This document shows positions 51,860 to 59,882 of a stretch of 64,000 bases of DNA, piece by piece (the first letter of the stretch is position 1; every line of letters starts with the position of its first letter). Both the position numbers and the translations under genes were made by a program. Below the pieces are notes generated by a model. It was not told the DNA's origin. It saw only the letters and a list, made by a program, of their open reading frames with translations, and searched no databases. The DNA is from UBA2199 sp964628035 (GTDB lineage: Bacteria > Acidobacteriota > Aminicenantia > UBA2199), in contig CAZVPI010000008.1 of assembly GCA_964628035.1 (NCBI GenBank), positions 68,150 to 132,149 of the forward strand, read 5' to 3'.

Positions 51860-53021
51860 TGCGCTTTCCTTTAACAATCTCGCCGATGAATCGCATCCAC
51901 TCCTTGAATTTTTCCTCGGTTCGGGAGATACCGAGCAGGTGATTGTAGGTTTCTCCGCTGATCTTGAATTCCCCGCCCCGGACAAGCTGCTCGAAAGCGG
52001 CGGCCAATTGCTCCGGGTCCTGGTTACGGATGTAGCAGGGTCCGGCACCAAAGCGATGGCGGTATACCTCCAGGTCCGAAAGGATCAGCGAGCAGCCGGA
52101 AAACAGGGCGTCGCTGATTGATTTCCCGCACTGGTCGTCCGGGAGCAGCGAGACAAAGGCATCCGCCAGAAAATAGTAATCGAGAATTTGGTCGCCGGGG
52201 ATGATCTTGTTGATCAATGCGACCTGGCCGGCTAATTGGGAATTGTTACGCAATGCGTGCTGCAGTCTCCTGACCATGTGGTCGGTGCCCAGAAAGCCCC
52301 TCAGGAAGACTATTTTAAGCTTCAACCCCCTGCCGGCCAAGAGTGTAAGGGCCGCCAGAATAGCATCCAGCCCCCCCTGGGGCGATCTCAGGCAACGGTT
52401 TTCGAAAATGATCGTTTCATGCTCGGAAAAGCCGTAGCGGCTTCTGATATCGGTTCTGTTCTTTTCTCTCCGGTTCCGGAGTATCAAGTCAAGATCGAAA
52501 TTGCCGATAGGCAGGACTTTCAGCTTGTCCCGTAATTCCGGTCGTTCGGTCTTGAAATGCTCAACCAGTTGCTCTGTGGTCATCATGACATGGGTGCTTT
52601 CCGCGAAGATGTAATCCAATTCCCGGCGCTGGATTCTGGCTCCATGGACTTCGCTGCCATATATCAAGGTCAATTGCGGCCGGAATCCTGTCCGCAGCAT
52701 GATCTCCGCCTTTTCTGAAGCCTTGTGATTGATGATGATGTCCGGACAGAATATCTTGACCAACTTTTTGGCTTTCCGCACCAGTATGGTTTTCCAAAAT
52801 GGGACACGAATTTTCCTTAATAAGGGAACTAGGACTTTTTCAAGCAGGTTGAAACGGACTTCGAGGATGTTTTCGGGTGACAGGTAGTCTCGGTTCATTC
52901 CATGGTCATCCAGGACGCCCAGCGCGTTTGTGATCTTCGTGTCCGAATTCAATTTTTTCAAATAATGAACGAAAGGGGGACAATTGGGACCATGGAAATA
53001 ACCATTGATTAAAATCCTCAC
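51840..53021 (-). CDS. GT4-like glycosyltransferase
   Basis: 393 residues from a GTG at 53021 that overlaps the preceding stop (GTGA) and gives the N-terminus VRILINGYFHGPNCPPFVHY. GT-B features: PDIIINHKASEKAEIML, LIYGSEVHGARI, KLKVLPIGNFDLDLILRNRR, IIFENRCLRSPQGGLDAILA and YFLADAFVSLLPDDQCGKSI followed by SDALFSGCSLILSD. The C-terminal domain is GT4-like but the usual ExFGxxxxEA motif is replaced by DQCGKSISDAL. It is likely another repeat-unit transferase. Confidence 0.78.
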   Translation of the reverse strand: MRILINGYFHGPNCPPFVHYLKKLNSDTKITNALGVLDDHGMNRDYLSPENILEVRFNLLEKVLVPLLRKIRVPFWKTILVRKAKKLVKIFCPDIIINHKASEKAEIMLRTGFRPQLTLIYGSEVHGARIQRRELDYIFAESTHVMMTTEQLVEHFKTERPELRDKLKVLPIGNFDLDLILRNRREKNRTDIRSRYGFSEHETIIFENRCLRSPQGGLDAILAALTLLAGRGLKLKIVFLRGFLGTDHMVRRLQHALRNNSQLAGQVALINKIIPGDQILDYYFLADAFVSLLPDDQCGKSISDALFSGCSLILSDLEVYRHRFGAGPCYIRNQDPEQLAAAFEQLVRGGEFKISGETYNHLLGISRTEEKFKEWMRFIGEIVKGKRNETSTA

Positions 53022-54064
53022 TTCGTTTGCCTCACCCACTCGTCCCACTCGCCGATGTCCTGCCACGAGCCCTGCGAAATAGGGAAAACGCCTACATGTT
53101 CGCCGTGGGCACGGACCTGCTCGATCAACTGCGTGATATGCATGAAGGTGTCGTCGGGAATGCCCTCCAAGACCGAGGGTTCCAGCACGTACATCCCGGA
53201 GTTGATCTTGAACGTGAGCTCGGGCTTCTCTTGCAGCGACGCCAGCAGCCCGTTCGGCCCGGTTTCCAAAACGCCGTAGGAAATAGGGATATGCCTCAGT
53301 GCGGCCACCAGGGTGACCGCGTTGCGGCTCTCCCGGTGGTAGTCCAGGATCTCCGAATAATCCTGGTCGATGAGGATGTCGCAGTTGCTGACAAAGAACG
53401 TTTCACGCATGCGCTTCTTCAGCAGAAACAGGCTGCCGGCGGTCCCGAGGGGCTTCTTCTCGAGAAGGAATTCCACCCGGCAATCCAGTTGCAGATTGCG
53501 GACATAATATTCCAGCAGGTCGGCCTTATAGTTGGCCGAGACATAGAAATCACGGCAGCCGTGGCGGACGAAGCGGCCGATGATCTCCTCAATGAGGGTC
53601 CGCTCCCCAAGCGGGAAGAGCGGCTTGGGCAGGACGTTGGTGAAGGGCTTCAGGCGGGTTCCCAGTCCGCCGGCCATGATCACGACCGGCAGGACGAACG
53701 GCTTGACCGGTACTTTCACCCTATCCACGAACAAATCCTCCCAGAAGTAAACCTGGACGATGTTCGAGGATTTGTCGATGACCGGCAGGAACTCCATGCG
53801 GTACTGGAGCATGACTTCCCTGACCCGATCGAGCGGCATGCCCGGGGAGGCCACGCGCGGATTGGGCCGGAGGATGGTACGCACCGGCCCTTGCAGGGAC
53901 TCGTTGCGGATGATCGCTCGCTGGATGTCGCCGATGCTCAGGATGCCGGCGAACGAACCCTTCGCGTCGGCAACCAGGAGCGACTTGACCCCCAGTGCGT
54001 CCATCTTCTTCAGGGCCTGAAGCAATGATTCGTCAGGCTTGATCGTTCTTTCCCTTGCTTTCAT
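53018..54064 (-). CDS. CBS-pair nucleotidyltransferase (PtmE-like sugar-phosphate nucleotidyltransferase)
   Basis: 348 residues from the ATG at 54064. Residues ~5-115 form a CBS pair (KKMDALGVKSLLVADAKGSF, GILSIGDIQRAII, MEFLPVIDKSSNIV). Residues ~125-348 are a nucleotidyltransferase: VVIMAGGLGTRLKPFTNVLP with PKPLFPLGERTLIEEII, FFVSNCDILIDQDYSEILDY and SWQDIGEWDEW. The same architecture occurs in Campylobacter PtmE, a glucosamine-1-phosphate guanylyltransferase of the legionaminic acid pathway. With the LegC-type aminotransferase nearby, synthesis of an NDP-activated amino-sugar is likely. CBS domains suggest regulation by an adenine nucleotide. Confidence 0.85.
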   Translation of the reverse strand: MKARERTIKPDESLLQALKKMDALGVKSLLVADAKGSFAGILSIGDIQRAIIRNESLQGPVRTILRPNPRVASPGMPLDRVREVMLQYRMEFLPVIDKSSNIVQVYFWEDLFVDRVKVPVKPFVLPVVIMAGGLGTRLKPFTNVLPKPLFPLGERTLIEEIIGRFVRHGCRDFYVSANYKADLLEYYVRNLQLDCRVEFLLEKKPLGTAGSLFLLKKRMRETFFVSNCDILIDQDYSEILDYHRESRNAVTLVAALRHIPISYGVLETGPNGLLASLQEKPELTFKINSGMYVLEPSVLEGIPDDTFMHITQLIEQVRAHGEHVGVFPISQGSWQDIGEWDEWVRQTK

Positions 54065-54075
54065 CTCGTCATCCC

Positions 54076-55146
54076 TCAATACCGGTACTTCAGAAGCAAG
54101 TGCCCGTATGCGCCGTCCTTTTCCGGGTATTTCCGCGCCCACTGCTTGCACAGGCTTCGGTATACATCCTCATTGTGGATGCATTTGCCGATATAAAACC
54201 TGCTCTCCGTGTTTCTGCCGAAGCTTTTCTTAAACAGGTAAACGGGATCGTCCATGCCCTTTCCGCCCCCTATCGAGTACGCCTGGATGCCCATGGCGGA
54301 CAGGCGCTTCACCAGTTCGAAACGCAGGAGACTGTTGGGGCTCTGGGCGTAGTAGTCTGACAATGTCCCGCCCAGGAAACCGTAGGCGTGATGCGTGTTG
54401 TGCAGAACGAGTTCGCAGCTGACAGGGCGGCCGTCGGCCGATACGAAAGCTAGCAACGTTTCACCGGGCATGCTCGCGATCAGCCCGTGAACGAAATCCT
54501 GGGAGAAGAAATAATAGGCGTCAGCGCGGTTCCGCACCATGGTTTGATGGTAGATGTTCAGGAAATGGCCGACGTCCTCCGCGGTGACGTCGGTCCCGGT
54601 CACGATCCGACAATCCAGCTTCGCTCTCTCTGCCTTGCGCACAGCCTTGCGCACCCCGTTGTCGAATGACTTCCTCCACACCTCGTCAATTCCCGGAGCC
54701 AGGTCGATCAGGACGTTTTCAAAGGCGAAGGAAGGCTCTATATGACGCAGATAGTGGTAATTCTTGATCACGGGGCAAAAACGGATGAATTCGGCGACGA
54801 TTCCCGCTTCCCGGCAGTAGTCGGATACGGCTCTCGAAAACCCCTCCAGAAAAGTGGGATCACCGCAGTTGGTCACGGGACCGTTGTAGCCGTAGGCCCC
54901 CTGCAAATCGAAGTATTCACCTTCCAATTCATACCCGAGACCGTGGATGGAATTAATCAGCGCGGGATAGACGATGGCCCGGTCTCCCTCAACGCCGACG
55001 AAACAGATCGGTCTCCCCTCCCCGCGCTCTTCAAAGAGTTTGTAGTACTCCGGTCTGAAGTGCGGGGACTTGGCCGCATCGGGAATCCGGTTCAAGAGCG
55101 AATTCCACATCGCCCGGTCCCGCATAGAAAATATATTAAATTCCAT
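54076..55146 (-). CDS. FemAB-like acyl/aminoacyl transferase (GNAT fold, third copy)
   Basis: 356 residues from the ATG at 55146. The double-GNAT pattern is clear: SPHFRPEYYKLFEERGEGRP, YFDLQGAYGYNGPVTNCGD (the YPYGxxGP-like motif of FemAB-type proteins), FDNGVRKAVRKAERAKLDCR, VSCELVLHNTHHAYGFLGGT and YSIGGGKGMDDPVYLFKKSF. This branch is common in EPS and O-antigen loci and may attach acyl or aminoacyl groups to sugars. It lies between a GNAT gene and the CBS-nucleotidyltransferase in the long operon. Confidence 0.78.
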   Translation of the reverse strand: MEFNIFSMRDRAMWNSLLNRIPDAAKSPHFRPEYYKLFEERGEGRPICFVGVEGDRAIVYPALINSIHGLGYELEGEYFDLQGAYGYNGPVTNCGDPTFLEGFSRAVSDYCREAGIVAEFIRFCPVIKNYHYLRHIEPSFAFENVLIDLAPGIDEVWRKSFDNGVRKAVRKAERAKLDCRIVTGTDVTAEDVGHFLNIYHQTMVRNRADAYYFFSQDFVHGLIASMPGETLLAFVSADGRPVSCELVLHNTHHAYGFLGGTLSDYYAQSPNSLLRFELVKRLSAMGIQAYSIGGGKGMDDPVYLFKKSFGRNTESRFYIGKCIHNEDVYRSLCKQWARKYPEKDGAYGHLLLKYRY

Positions 55147-55175
55147 GGACAATTGCTCCGAATGCCTCGGGTATT

Positions 55176-55724
55176 CTAAAGAGTATATTCGCCTAGAACC
55201 AGTAGAAAATCTTCCTTGAGCACCGACAGGATGTACTCGTTCACGAATACGCCGTCCTTGAAAGCCGCCTGGCGCAGGACGCCCTCCTGCTTGTAGCCGC
55301 ATTTCTCGAGCATCTTCAGGGCGGCTGCATTGTCCTCCAGGACCTTCGCCCAGATCCGGTTCAAGCCCCGGTCGATGAAGGCGTATTTGAGCATCAGGAC
55401 GCGGGCGTCGGTGGCGAATCCCCTGCCCCAGTGCTTTTTTTCGCCGATGAAAACCGGGGCATGGCCGGTGCGGTTGTGCAGGTCGATCTCGTTGAGGAAG
55501 ATGCAGCCGATGAACTCATCCGTCTTCTTCAGGCATATGGCGCAGCTAACGCTGCTTTTGTCGAAGATCCGCTCTTCCACCCATTTCCTATCGTTCAGCG
55601 ACGAGGAGAACAGGGGCACGCCGCCGAAATTGCGGGCGATCTCGCGATCATTGCGCCATTGGTGGATCTTTACATGGTCCTCAATTTCGAGCGCCCTCAA
55701 GCAAACCCTAATTTTTTTCTTCAT
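55176..55724 (-). CDS. GNAT N-acetyltransferase (RimJ/PseH-like)
   Basis: 182 residues from the ATG at 55724, inside the last 17 bases of the upstream acyltransferase gene. GNAT landmarks are VCLRALEIEDHVKIHQWRND, FIGCIFLNEIDLHNRTGHAP, the acetyl-CoA loop GEKKHWGRGFATDARVLMLK and RIWAKVLEDNAAALKMLEKC followed by GYKQEGVLRQAAFKDG. The RimJ/RimL-PseH branch includes enzymes that acetylate 4-amino-sugars, which would suit the product of the LegC-type aminotransferase encoded upstream. The match to a sugar substrate is inference. Confidence 0.85.
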   Translation of the reverse strand: MKKKIRVCLRALEIEDHVKIHQWRNDREIARNFGGVPLFSSSLNDRKWVEERIFDKSSVSCAICLKKTDEFIGCIFLNEIDLHNRTGHAPVFIGEKKHWGRGFATDARVLMLKYAFIDRGLNRIWAKVLEDNAAALKMLEKCGYKQEGVLRQAAFKDGVFVNEYILSVLKEDFLLVLGEYTL

Positions 55725-56220
55725 GTTTCGCTTCCTTGAATTTGCTGATTCTCGCCGGAATTCCGCCGACGTGGGTGTTTTCCGGAACATCCCGCGTGAC
55801 CACTGCATTGGCGCCGATGACGCTGTTCCGCCCCACCCTCACTCCGGGCCGGATGAAAACGTTGGGGCCGATCCACACATGATCTTCTATAATGATCGAT
55901 CCCTCGATGGCCGGCCTCTGTGATACGGGACCGGTGGGATGTTCCGGATCATGGGAGATGGCGTGGATGTTCACGTTGTGGCCAATCCACGTCCACCCGC
56001 CGATCACCACCTTGGAGTTTTTCCCCGTGCTAATCTTGCCGGAATTGAAGGATGAATGGGGCCCCATCTCGATGTTGCCCTTGAACACGATGTGGGGGAG
56101 ATAACCGAGTCGGGCCGTCTGGTGGATGCTGAAACGCCTGCGATAGTCCTTTTCCTTCTGCTTGATAGCTTCCCTTTCGAGCCATCTAAATATCATTGCC
56201 GGTATCGATTTCATGGCCAT
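55708..56220 (-). CDS. Left-handed beta-helix (hexapeptide) acyltransferase, copy 1
   Basis: 170 residues. Hexapeptide turns run through GYLPHIVFKGNIEMGPHSSF, NSKVVIGGWTWIGHNVNIHA and VWIGPNVFIRPGVRVGRNSV to VIGANAVVTRDVPENTHVGG and IPARI, as in maltose/chloramphenicol-type O- or N-acetyltransferases that use acetyl-CoA. AISHDPEHP carries the candidate catalytic His. It is a close tandem paralogue of the next gene upstream, with identical RRRFSIHQTARLGYLPHIVF. It may acetylate a 4-amino-sugar or a hydroxyl of the repeat unit. Confidence 0.88.
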   Translation of the reverse strand: MAMKSIPAMIFRWLEREAIKQKEKDYRRRFSIHQTARLGYLPHIVFKGNIEMGPHSSFNSGKISTGKNSKVVIGGWTWIGHNVNIHAISHDPEHPTGPVSQRPAIEGSIIIEDHVWIGPNVFIRPGVRVGRNSVIGANAVVTRDVPENTHVGGIPARISKFKEAKHEEKN

Positions 56221-56235
56221 TCTGTTCGGATTTCC

Positions 56236-56742
56236 TTAGCTTTTTTCATCGATCTTATCGCCCTTGAATCTAATGATTTTTGCGGGAATTCCGCCAACAA
56301 TTGCATTTATTGGTATGTCGCCACAGACTACTGAATTGGCACCGATCACACTGTTGGCTCCGACGTTTACCCCGGGTTGGATGGAAACGTTCGAGCCGAT
56401 CCAAACATGATCGCCTATGCATATTGAACCCTCCCTTGCCGGCCATGGATTGTCTGGACTCGATGGATACTCGATACTGTTGGAGATGGATTGGATGCTT
56501 ACATTGTATCCTATCGCGCACCATTTACCGATCGTCACCTTAGAATTTTCACCAGTTTTGATATATCCGGAATTGAAATATGAATGGGCCCCGATCTCGA
56601 TGTTGCCCATGAACACAATGTGCGGCAGGTAGCCGAGCCGTGCGGTCTGATGGATACTGAAGCGTCGGCGATATTCCTTGTTTTTCTGCTTCATGGCCGA
56701 GTTTTCGAGCCATTCGTAAACCCTCGCCGGAAATGACTTCAT
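56236..56742 (-). CDS. Left-handed beta-helix (hexapeptide) acyltransferase, copy 2
   Basis: 168 residues. Hexapeptide repeats run from GYLPHIVFMGNIEIGAHSYF to DHVWIGSNVSIQPGVNVGAN, SVIGANSVVCGDIPINAIVG and GIPAKII. The copy-1 segment with His (SHDPEHP) is SNSIEYPSSPDN here, so the candidate catalytic histidine is absent at that position; activity may have changed or shifted. Its ATG overlaps the stop of the LegC-type aminotransferase (ATGA). The coding sequence is somewhat more AT-rich than copy 1. Confidence 0.85.
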   Translation of the reverse strand: MKSFPARVYEWLENSAMKQKNKEYRRRFSIHQTARLGYLPHIVFMGNIEIGAHSYFNSGYIKTGENSKVTIGKWCAIGYNVSIQSISNSIEYPSSPDNPWPAREGSICIGDHVWIGSNVSIQPGVNVGANSVIGANSVVCGDIPINAIVGGIPAKIIRFKGDKIDEKS

Positions 56743-57890
56743 TTCAAAAGGATGCTACTGGGGAGGTTGACCAATCGATCTTCCAGCCATCGGGCGTTAT
56801 CAAGGTTGGTGGCAGAGCATTGGGTGTACATTGGCAGCTTGTTCAACAGTGTCCAGGCCGGTCGTGTCATGATGCCGTGCTCATTGGTATATCTCAGAAA
56901 TTCGTCCCTCTCTTTCCGGTTGTCGAGAAAAATCGTGTTTAGCCAGTAATTGGATGAGCATCCGGGCTGCTCGCTGAAGAAGGGGATGCCCATATTCTCG
57001 AAAAATCTCGCGTATCGCCCGGCGATTTCCCGCTTGCTGGCCAGGTAGCGGTCGATTTGCTCCATTTGTGCGCAGCCTATGGCGGCGGTGACGTTGGTCA
57101 TGCGAAAGTTGTAACCGATTACGTCATGATAATACTCCCAGGGGTGGGGCACCTTGGCCGTTGTGGTGATGTGCCGGGCCCGCCGCGCCAGATTCACATC
57201 GTCGGTGACCATCATACCGCCGCCGCCGGTGGTGATGATTTTATTGCCGTTGAAGCTAAGTACACCCATGCGCCCGAAGGTTCCCATGTGCTTCCCTTTG
57301 CACGTGCTGCCGATCGATTCGGCTGCGTCCTCCACGACCGGGATCTCATATGATTGGCAGATACGTATAATTTCGTCGATTCTGGCCGGGTGGCCAAAGA
57401 TATGCACGGGAACGCATGCCGCAATAAGTCTTCCTGTGGTTTTATTGAGCACTCCCCCCTTGGCCTGGCGCAAGGCGTTCCTTTCGAGAAAATCATTCAG
57501 CTTTTCCGGATCCATGCCCAGCTGCGTCCGCTCGCTGTCGATGAAGACCGGCTCGGCGCCGGCGTGGTGAATGGCGTTGGCCGTGGCCACGAAAGTCAGG
57601 GCCTGGGTCAGCACCTCGTCATCATGACCGACGCCGGCCAGCTGCAGGGCGATCTGCAGGGCCGCCGTGCCGTTGACCATGGCCACCGCGTGCTCCGCTC
57701 CCACATACGCGGCGGTCATCTCCTCGAAGCGGGTCACGAAGCGGCCGACATAGGAGACGTAGGTCGTGTCGATGCATTCGGCGAGGTATTTCTTCTCGTT
57801 GCCCCGGAAAACCGGGGCATGCAGCGGCACGGGATCCAGGCCCGGATACAGCGAGCGGATGAATTCGACGATTTCCTTGAATCTATCCAT
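56739..57890 (-). CDS. LegC-type DegT/DnrJ/EryC1 aminotransferase
   Basis: 383 residues. This PLP enzyme family aminates 4-keto-6-deoxy nucleotide-sugars. The long N-terminus (KEIVEFIRSLYPGLDPVPLH, APVFRGNEKKYLAECIDTTY) and HIFGHPARIDEIIRICQSYE are characteristic of the LegC subgroup of legionaminic/bacillosamine-type pathways. The PLP lysine is in SFNGNKIITTGGGGMMVTDD, and VNGTAALQIALQLAGV contacts cofactor phosphate. Its product would be the substrate of the downstream acyltransferases. NeuB-type synthase and CMP-transferase genes are not in the window. Confidence 0.9.
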   Translation of the reverse strand: MDRFKEIVEFIRSLYPGLDPVPLHAPVFRGNEKKYLAECIDTTYVSYVGRFVTRFEEMTAAYVGAEHAVAMVNGTAALQIALQLAGVGHDDEVLTQALTFVATANAIHHAGAEPVFIDSERTQLGMDPEKLNDFLERNALRQAKGGVLNKTTGRLIAACVPVHIFGHPARIDEIIRICQSYEIPVVEDAAESIGSTCKGKHMGTFGRMGVLSFNGNKIITTGGGGMMVTDDVNLARRARHITTTAKVPHPWEYYHDVIGYNFRMTNVTAAIGCAQMEQIDRYLASKREIAGRYARFFENMGIPFFSEQPGCSSNYWLNTIFLDNRKERDEFLRYTNEHGIMTRPAWTLLNKLPMYTQCSATNLDNARWLEDRLVNLPSSILLK

Positions 57891-57916
57891 GTGGCAGTGG
57901 ATCGCCGGAAGGCTTC

Positions 57917-58900
57917 CTACACATTCCTGTACTTCGGATCGTCCGCATCGGCCAGGACGTTGTCCCGGATCAGGCGGATCACCTGCTCGATGCCGTCGGG
58001 CACCCTCTTGGAGATGTGAAAGCCCAGGCGCCTGCGTATTTTCTCGAAGGAGACCCGGTAGTCCCTGGGATCCTCGTCCTTGTGGACATACTTCACCCGG
58101 CCATCCGGTATGAACTTCAGGATCTCGTCGACCAGCATCCTTTTCTGGTAGTTCTCCCGCGTGTCGCCGACGTTGAAGACCTCGAAGGCCACCTGGCGCT
58201 CCGGAGCCTCCAGGACCGCCCCCACCGCCCGGGCCAGGTCATGGACATGGCAGTAGGGACGCCAGAACTGCTCGCCGAAGACGACCAGCTCCCGCCCCAA
58301 CGCCAGCTCCTTGGCGAACTCGTTCACGGTCAGATCGAAGCGGATGCGCGGGGAAAGGCCGTAGACCGTGCTGAAGCGCAGGCAAATCGGCTTGCAGGAG
58401 CTGGTTTGCGGCCGGGACAAGAGGAACTTCTCCGATTCGACCTTGGTTTCGGCATATAATGAAACCGGCGCCAGCTCAGATTCCTCGTCGACATAGGATT
58501 CGGGGTACTTCATCTTCCCGTAGTTGCTGCAGGTGGACGCATAGACGAATCGGCGGGCGCCGCATTCCTCGGCCAGGTCATAGAACCGCCGGGTGGCCAG
58601 AAAGTTGGTCTCGCGCGCCAGTTGCGGCTCGCGGGCGCAGGCCGGGTCGCCGACGATGGCCGCCAGGTGCACCACCGCGTCCGCTCCTTCCAGGGCCTTT
58701 TCCAGGTCGCCGTCGCGGCGCACATCGCCCTTTTGGAATTCAAAGCCGGGATCGTTGAATAACTCAACCAGGGTTTCACCGCCGTAGCGCAGGCTGTCCA
58801 GGACCCGGACCGGCGCGCCTTTCCGCAGCAGCAGGCGGACCAGCACGCTGCCGATGTAGCCGGCGCCGCCGCTGACAAGGATCTTCCCGAGTTTTTTCAT
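57917..58900 (-). CDS. Extended SDR nucleotide-sugar epimerase/reductase
   Basis: 327 residues from the ATG at 58900, seven bases after the upstream stop. The NAD site is ILVSGGAGYIGSVLVRLLL, with VHLAAIVGDP following. The active site has FVYASTCSNYGKMKYPESYV and the Tyr-Lys pair in VSLYAETKVESEKFL. The T-C-S sequence replaces the T-D-E of 4,6-dehydratases, so an epimerase or 4-reductase is more likely than a LegB-type dehydratase. CLRFSTVYGLSPRIRFDLTV and WRPYCHVHDLARAVGAVLEA complete the family pattern. It supplies an activated deoxy or epimeric sugar to the operon. Confidence 0.85.
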   Translation of the reverse strand: MKKLGKILVSGGAGYIGSVLVRLLLRKGAPVRVLDSLRYGGETLVELFNDPGFEFQKGDVRRDGDLEKALEGADAVVHLAAIVGDPACAREPQLARETNFLATRRFYDLAEECGARRFVYASTCSNYGKMKYPESYVDEESELAPVSLYAETKVESEKFLLSRPQTSSCKPICLRFSTVYGLSPRIRFDLTVNEFAKELALGRELVVFGEQFWRPYCHVHDLARAVGAVLEAPERQVAFEVFNVGDTRENYQKRMLVDEILKFIPDGRVKYVHKDEDPRDYRVSFEKIRRRLGFHISKRVPDGIEQVIRLIRDNVLADADDPKYRNV

Positions 58901-58907
58901 GCTGGCG

Positions 58908-59876
58908 TCACCTCTGAAGCGTATATCCAGCCTGATCGCCCTTTTCGATATGCCGCCCGAACTCATCCACGATGATCCGCGAGAAGCGGCTGGCGCCAGC
59001 GTGGTTCAGATGGCCTTCGTCGGCGAAGAGTCCGGCGTTTCCCAGGAATTCCGGGTCCAGGATGTGGTTGAAGACAGGCACGCCGTGGCGGCGGCCCAGC
59101 CGCGTCGCCGCGGCGATGGTAGCCGTGGTTTCGGTCCGGACGTAATACCAGGGTGAAAATACGATGGCCAGGGCGATTCCCCTGCTCTTGCAGGAGAGGA
59201 TGAAGGATTCCAGGGCCGCGACGCGGTGCGGATCGAGAACCGGCTCCTCCTTGAAGGTGATCCAGCTCTTCTTCGCCGTGTCCATCGTTCTGTGCAGGGG
59301 GACGTAGCCGCTCTCGGGCCGTGGCGAAGCGCGGCCCACCGCGCCGGCCAGCAAGGAGACGGCCATAGAATTGTAAGGATAGATCCGCGAGAGCAGCTTC
59401 AGGCCCTCATGGGGGGAGCGCAGCCGGATGACATGCCACATCTCCGGATGCTTACGATAGAACGGCAGGAGGACAGAGAGCTTATCGTAGTTGTCGACCG
59501 CCGACAGCTCGCTGGGGGTCAGGTTGAGGATGACGGCCTTGGGCGAGTAGCGCTTGAGGACACCATTGAGGAAAGCCCTTGCGTACAGGACCTCCATGCT
59601 GTCCTTGCCCAGGTTGTATACCGACATGCCCAGCCTCGCGCCGAGGATTTCCGGCACGAAGTGATGGTTGGCGCTAGAGGAGCCGAAGATGAGCAGATCC
59701 GCCTGGGTTCTCTCCAGTCCATAAATGGCGCGGTAGAGGACTCCCCGCTTCTGGTTCTCATGCAGCCACGCCATGCCGCTGCCAATAAGCCAATCCAGGA
59801 CAATCACCAGGATGCCGAAGGCGAAAGCCCGCTTGGCCAGGATCCAAAGCTGAGAAGGCTGTTTTTTTTTCGTCAT
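58908..59876 (-). CDS. SGNH/DltD-like membrane-anchored esterase-fold protein
   Basis: 322 residues. One N-terminal transmembrane helix (AFAFGILVIVLDWLIGSGMA) anchors an extracytoplasmic domain with SGNH features: LLIFGSSSANHHFVPEIL (Ser block), VYNLGKDSMEVLYARAFLNG (Gly/Asn region), IVFSPWYYVRTETTATI and the C-terminal Asp-x-x-His-like FADEGHLNHAGASRFS. This is the layout of DltD and of AlgJ/AlgX-type partners of MBOAT proteins. It follows the MBOAT gene by six bases. With the carrier protein and adenylation enzyme upstream it would help move an acyl or aminoacyl group onto the polymer outside the membrane. Confidence 0.78.
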   Translation of the reverse strand: MTKKKQPSQLWILAKRAFAFGILVIVLDWLIGSGMAWLHENQKRGVLYRAIYGLERTQADLLIFGSSSANHHFVPEILGARLGMSVYNLGKDSMEVLYARAFLNGVLKRYSPKAVILNLTPSELSAVDNYDKLSVLLPFYRKHPEMWHVIRLRSPHEGLKLLSRIYPYNSMAVSLLAGAVGRASPRPESGYVPLHRTMDTAKKSWITFKEEPVLDPHRVAALESFILSCKSRGIALAIVFSPWYYVRTETTATIAAATRLGRRHGVPVFNHILDPEFLGNAGLFADEGHLNHAGASRFSRIIVDEFGRHIEKGDQAGYTLQR

Positions 59877-59882
59877 GCGATC

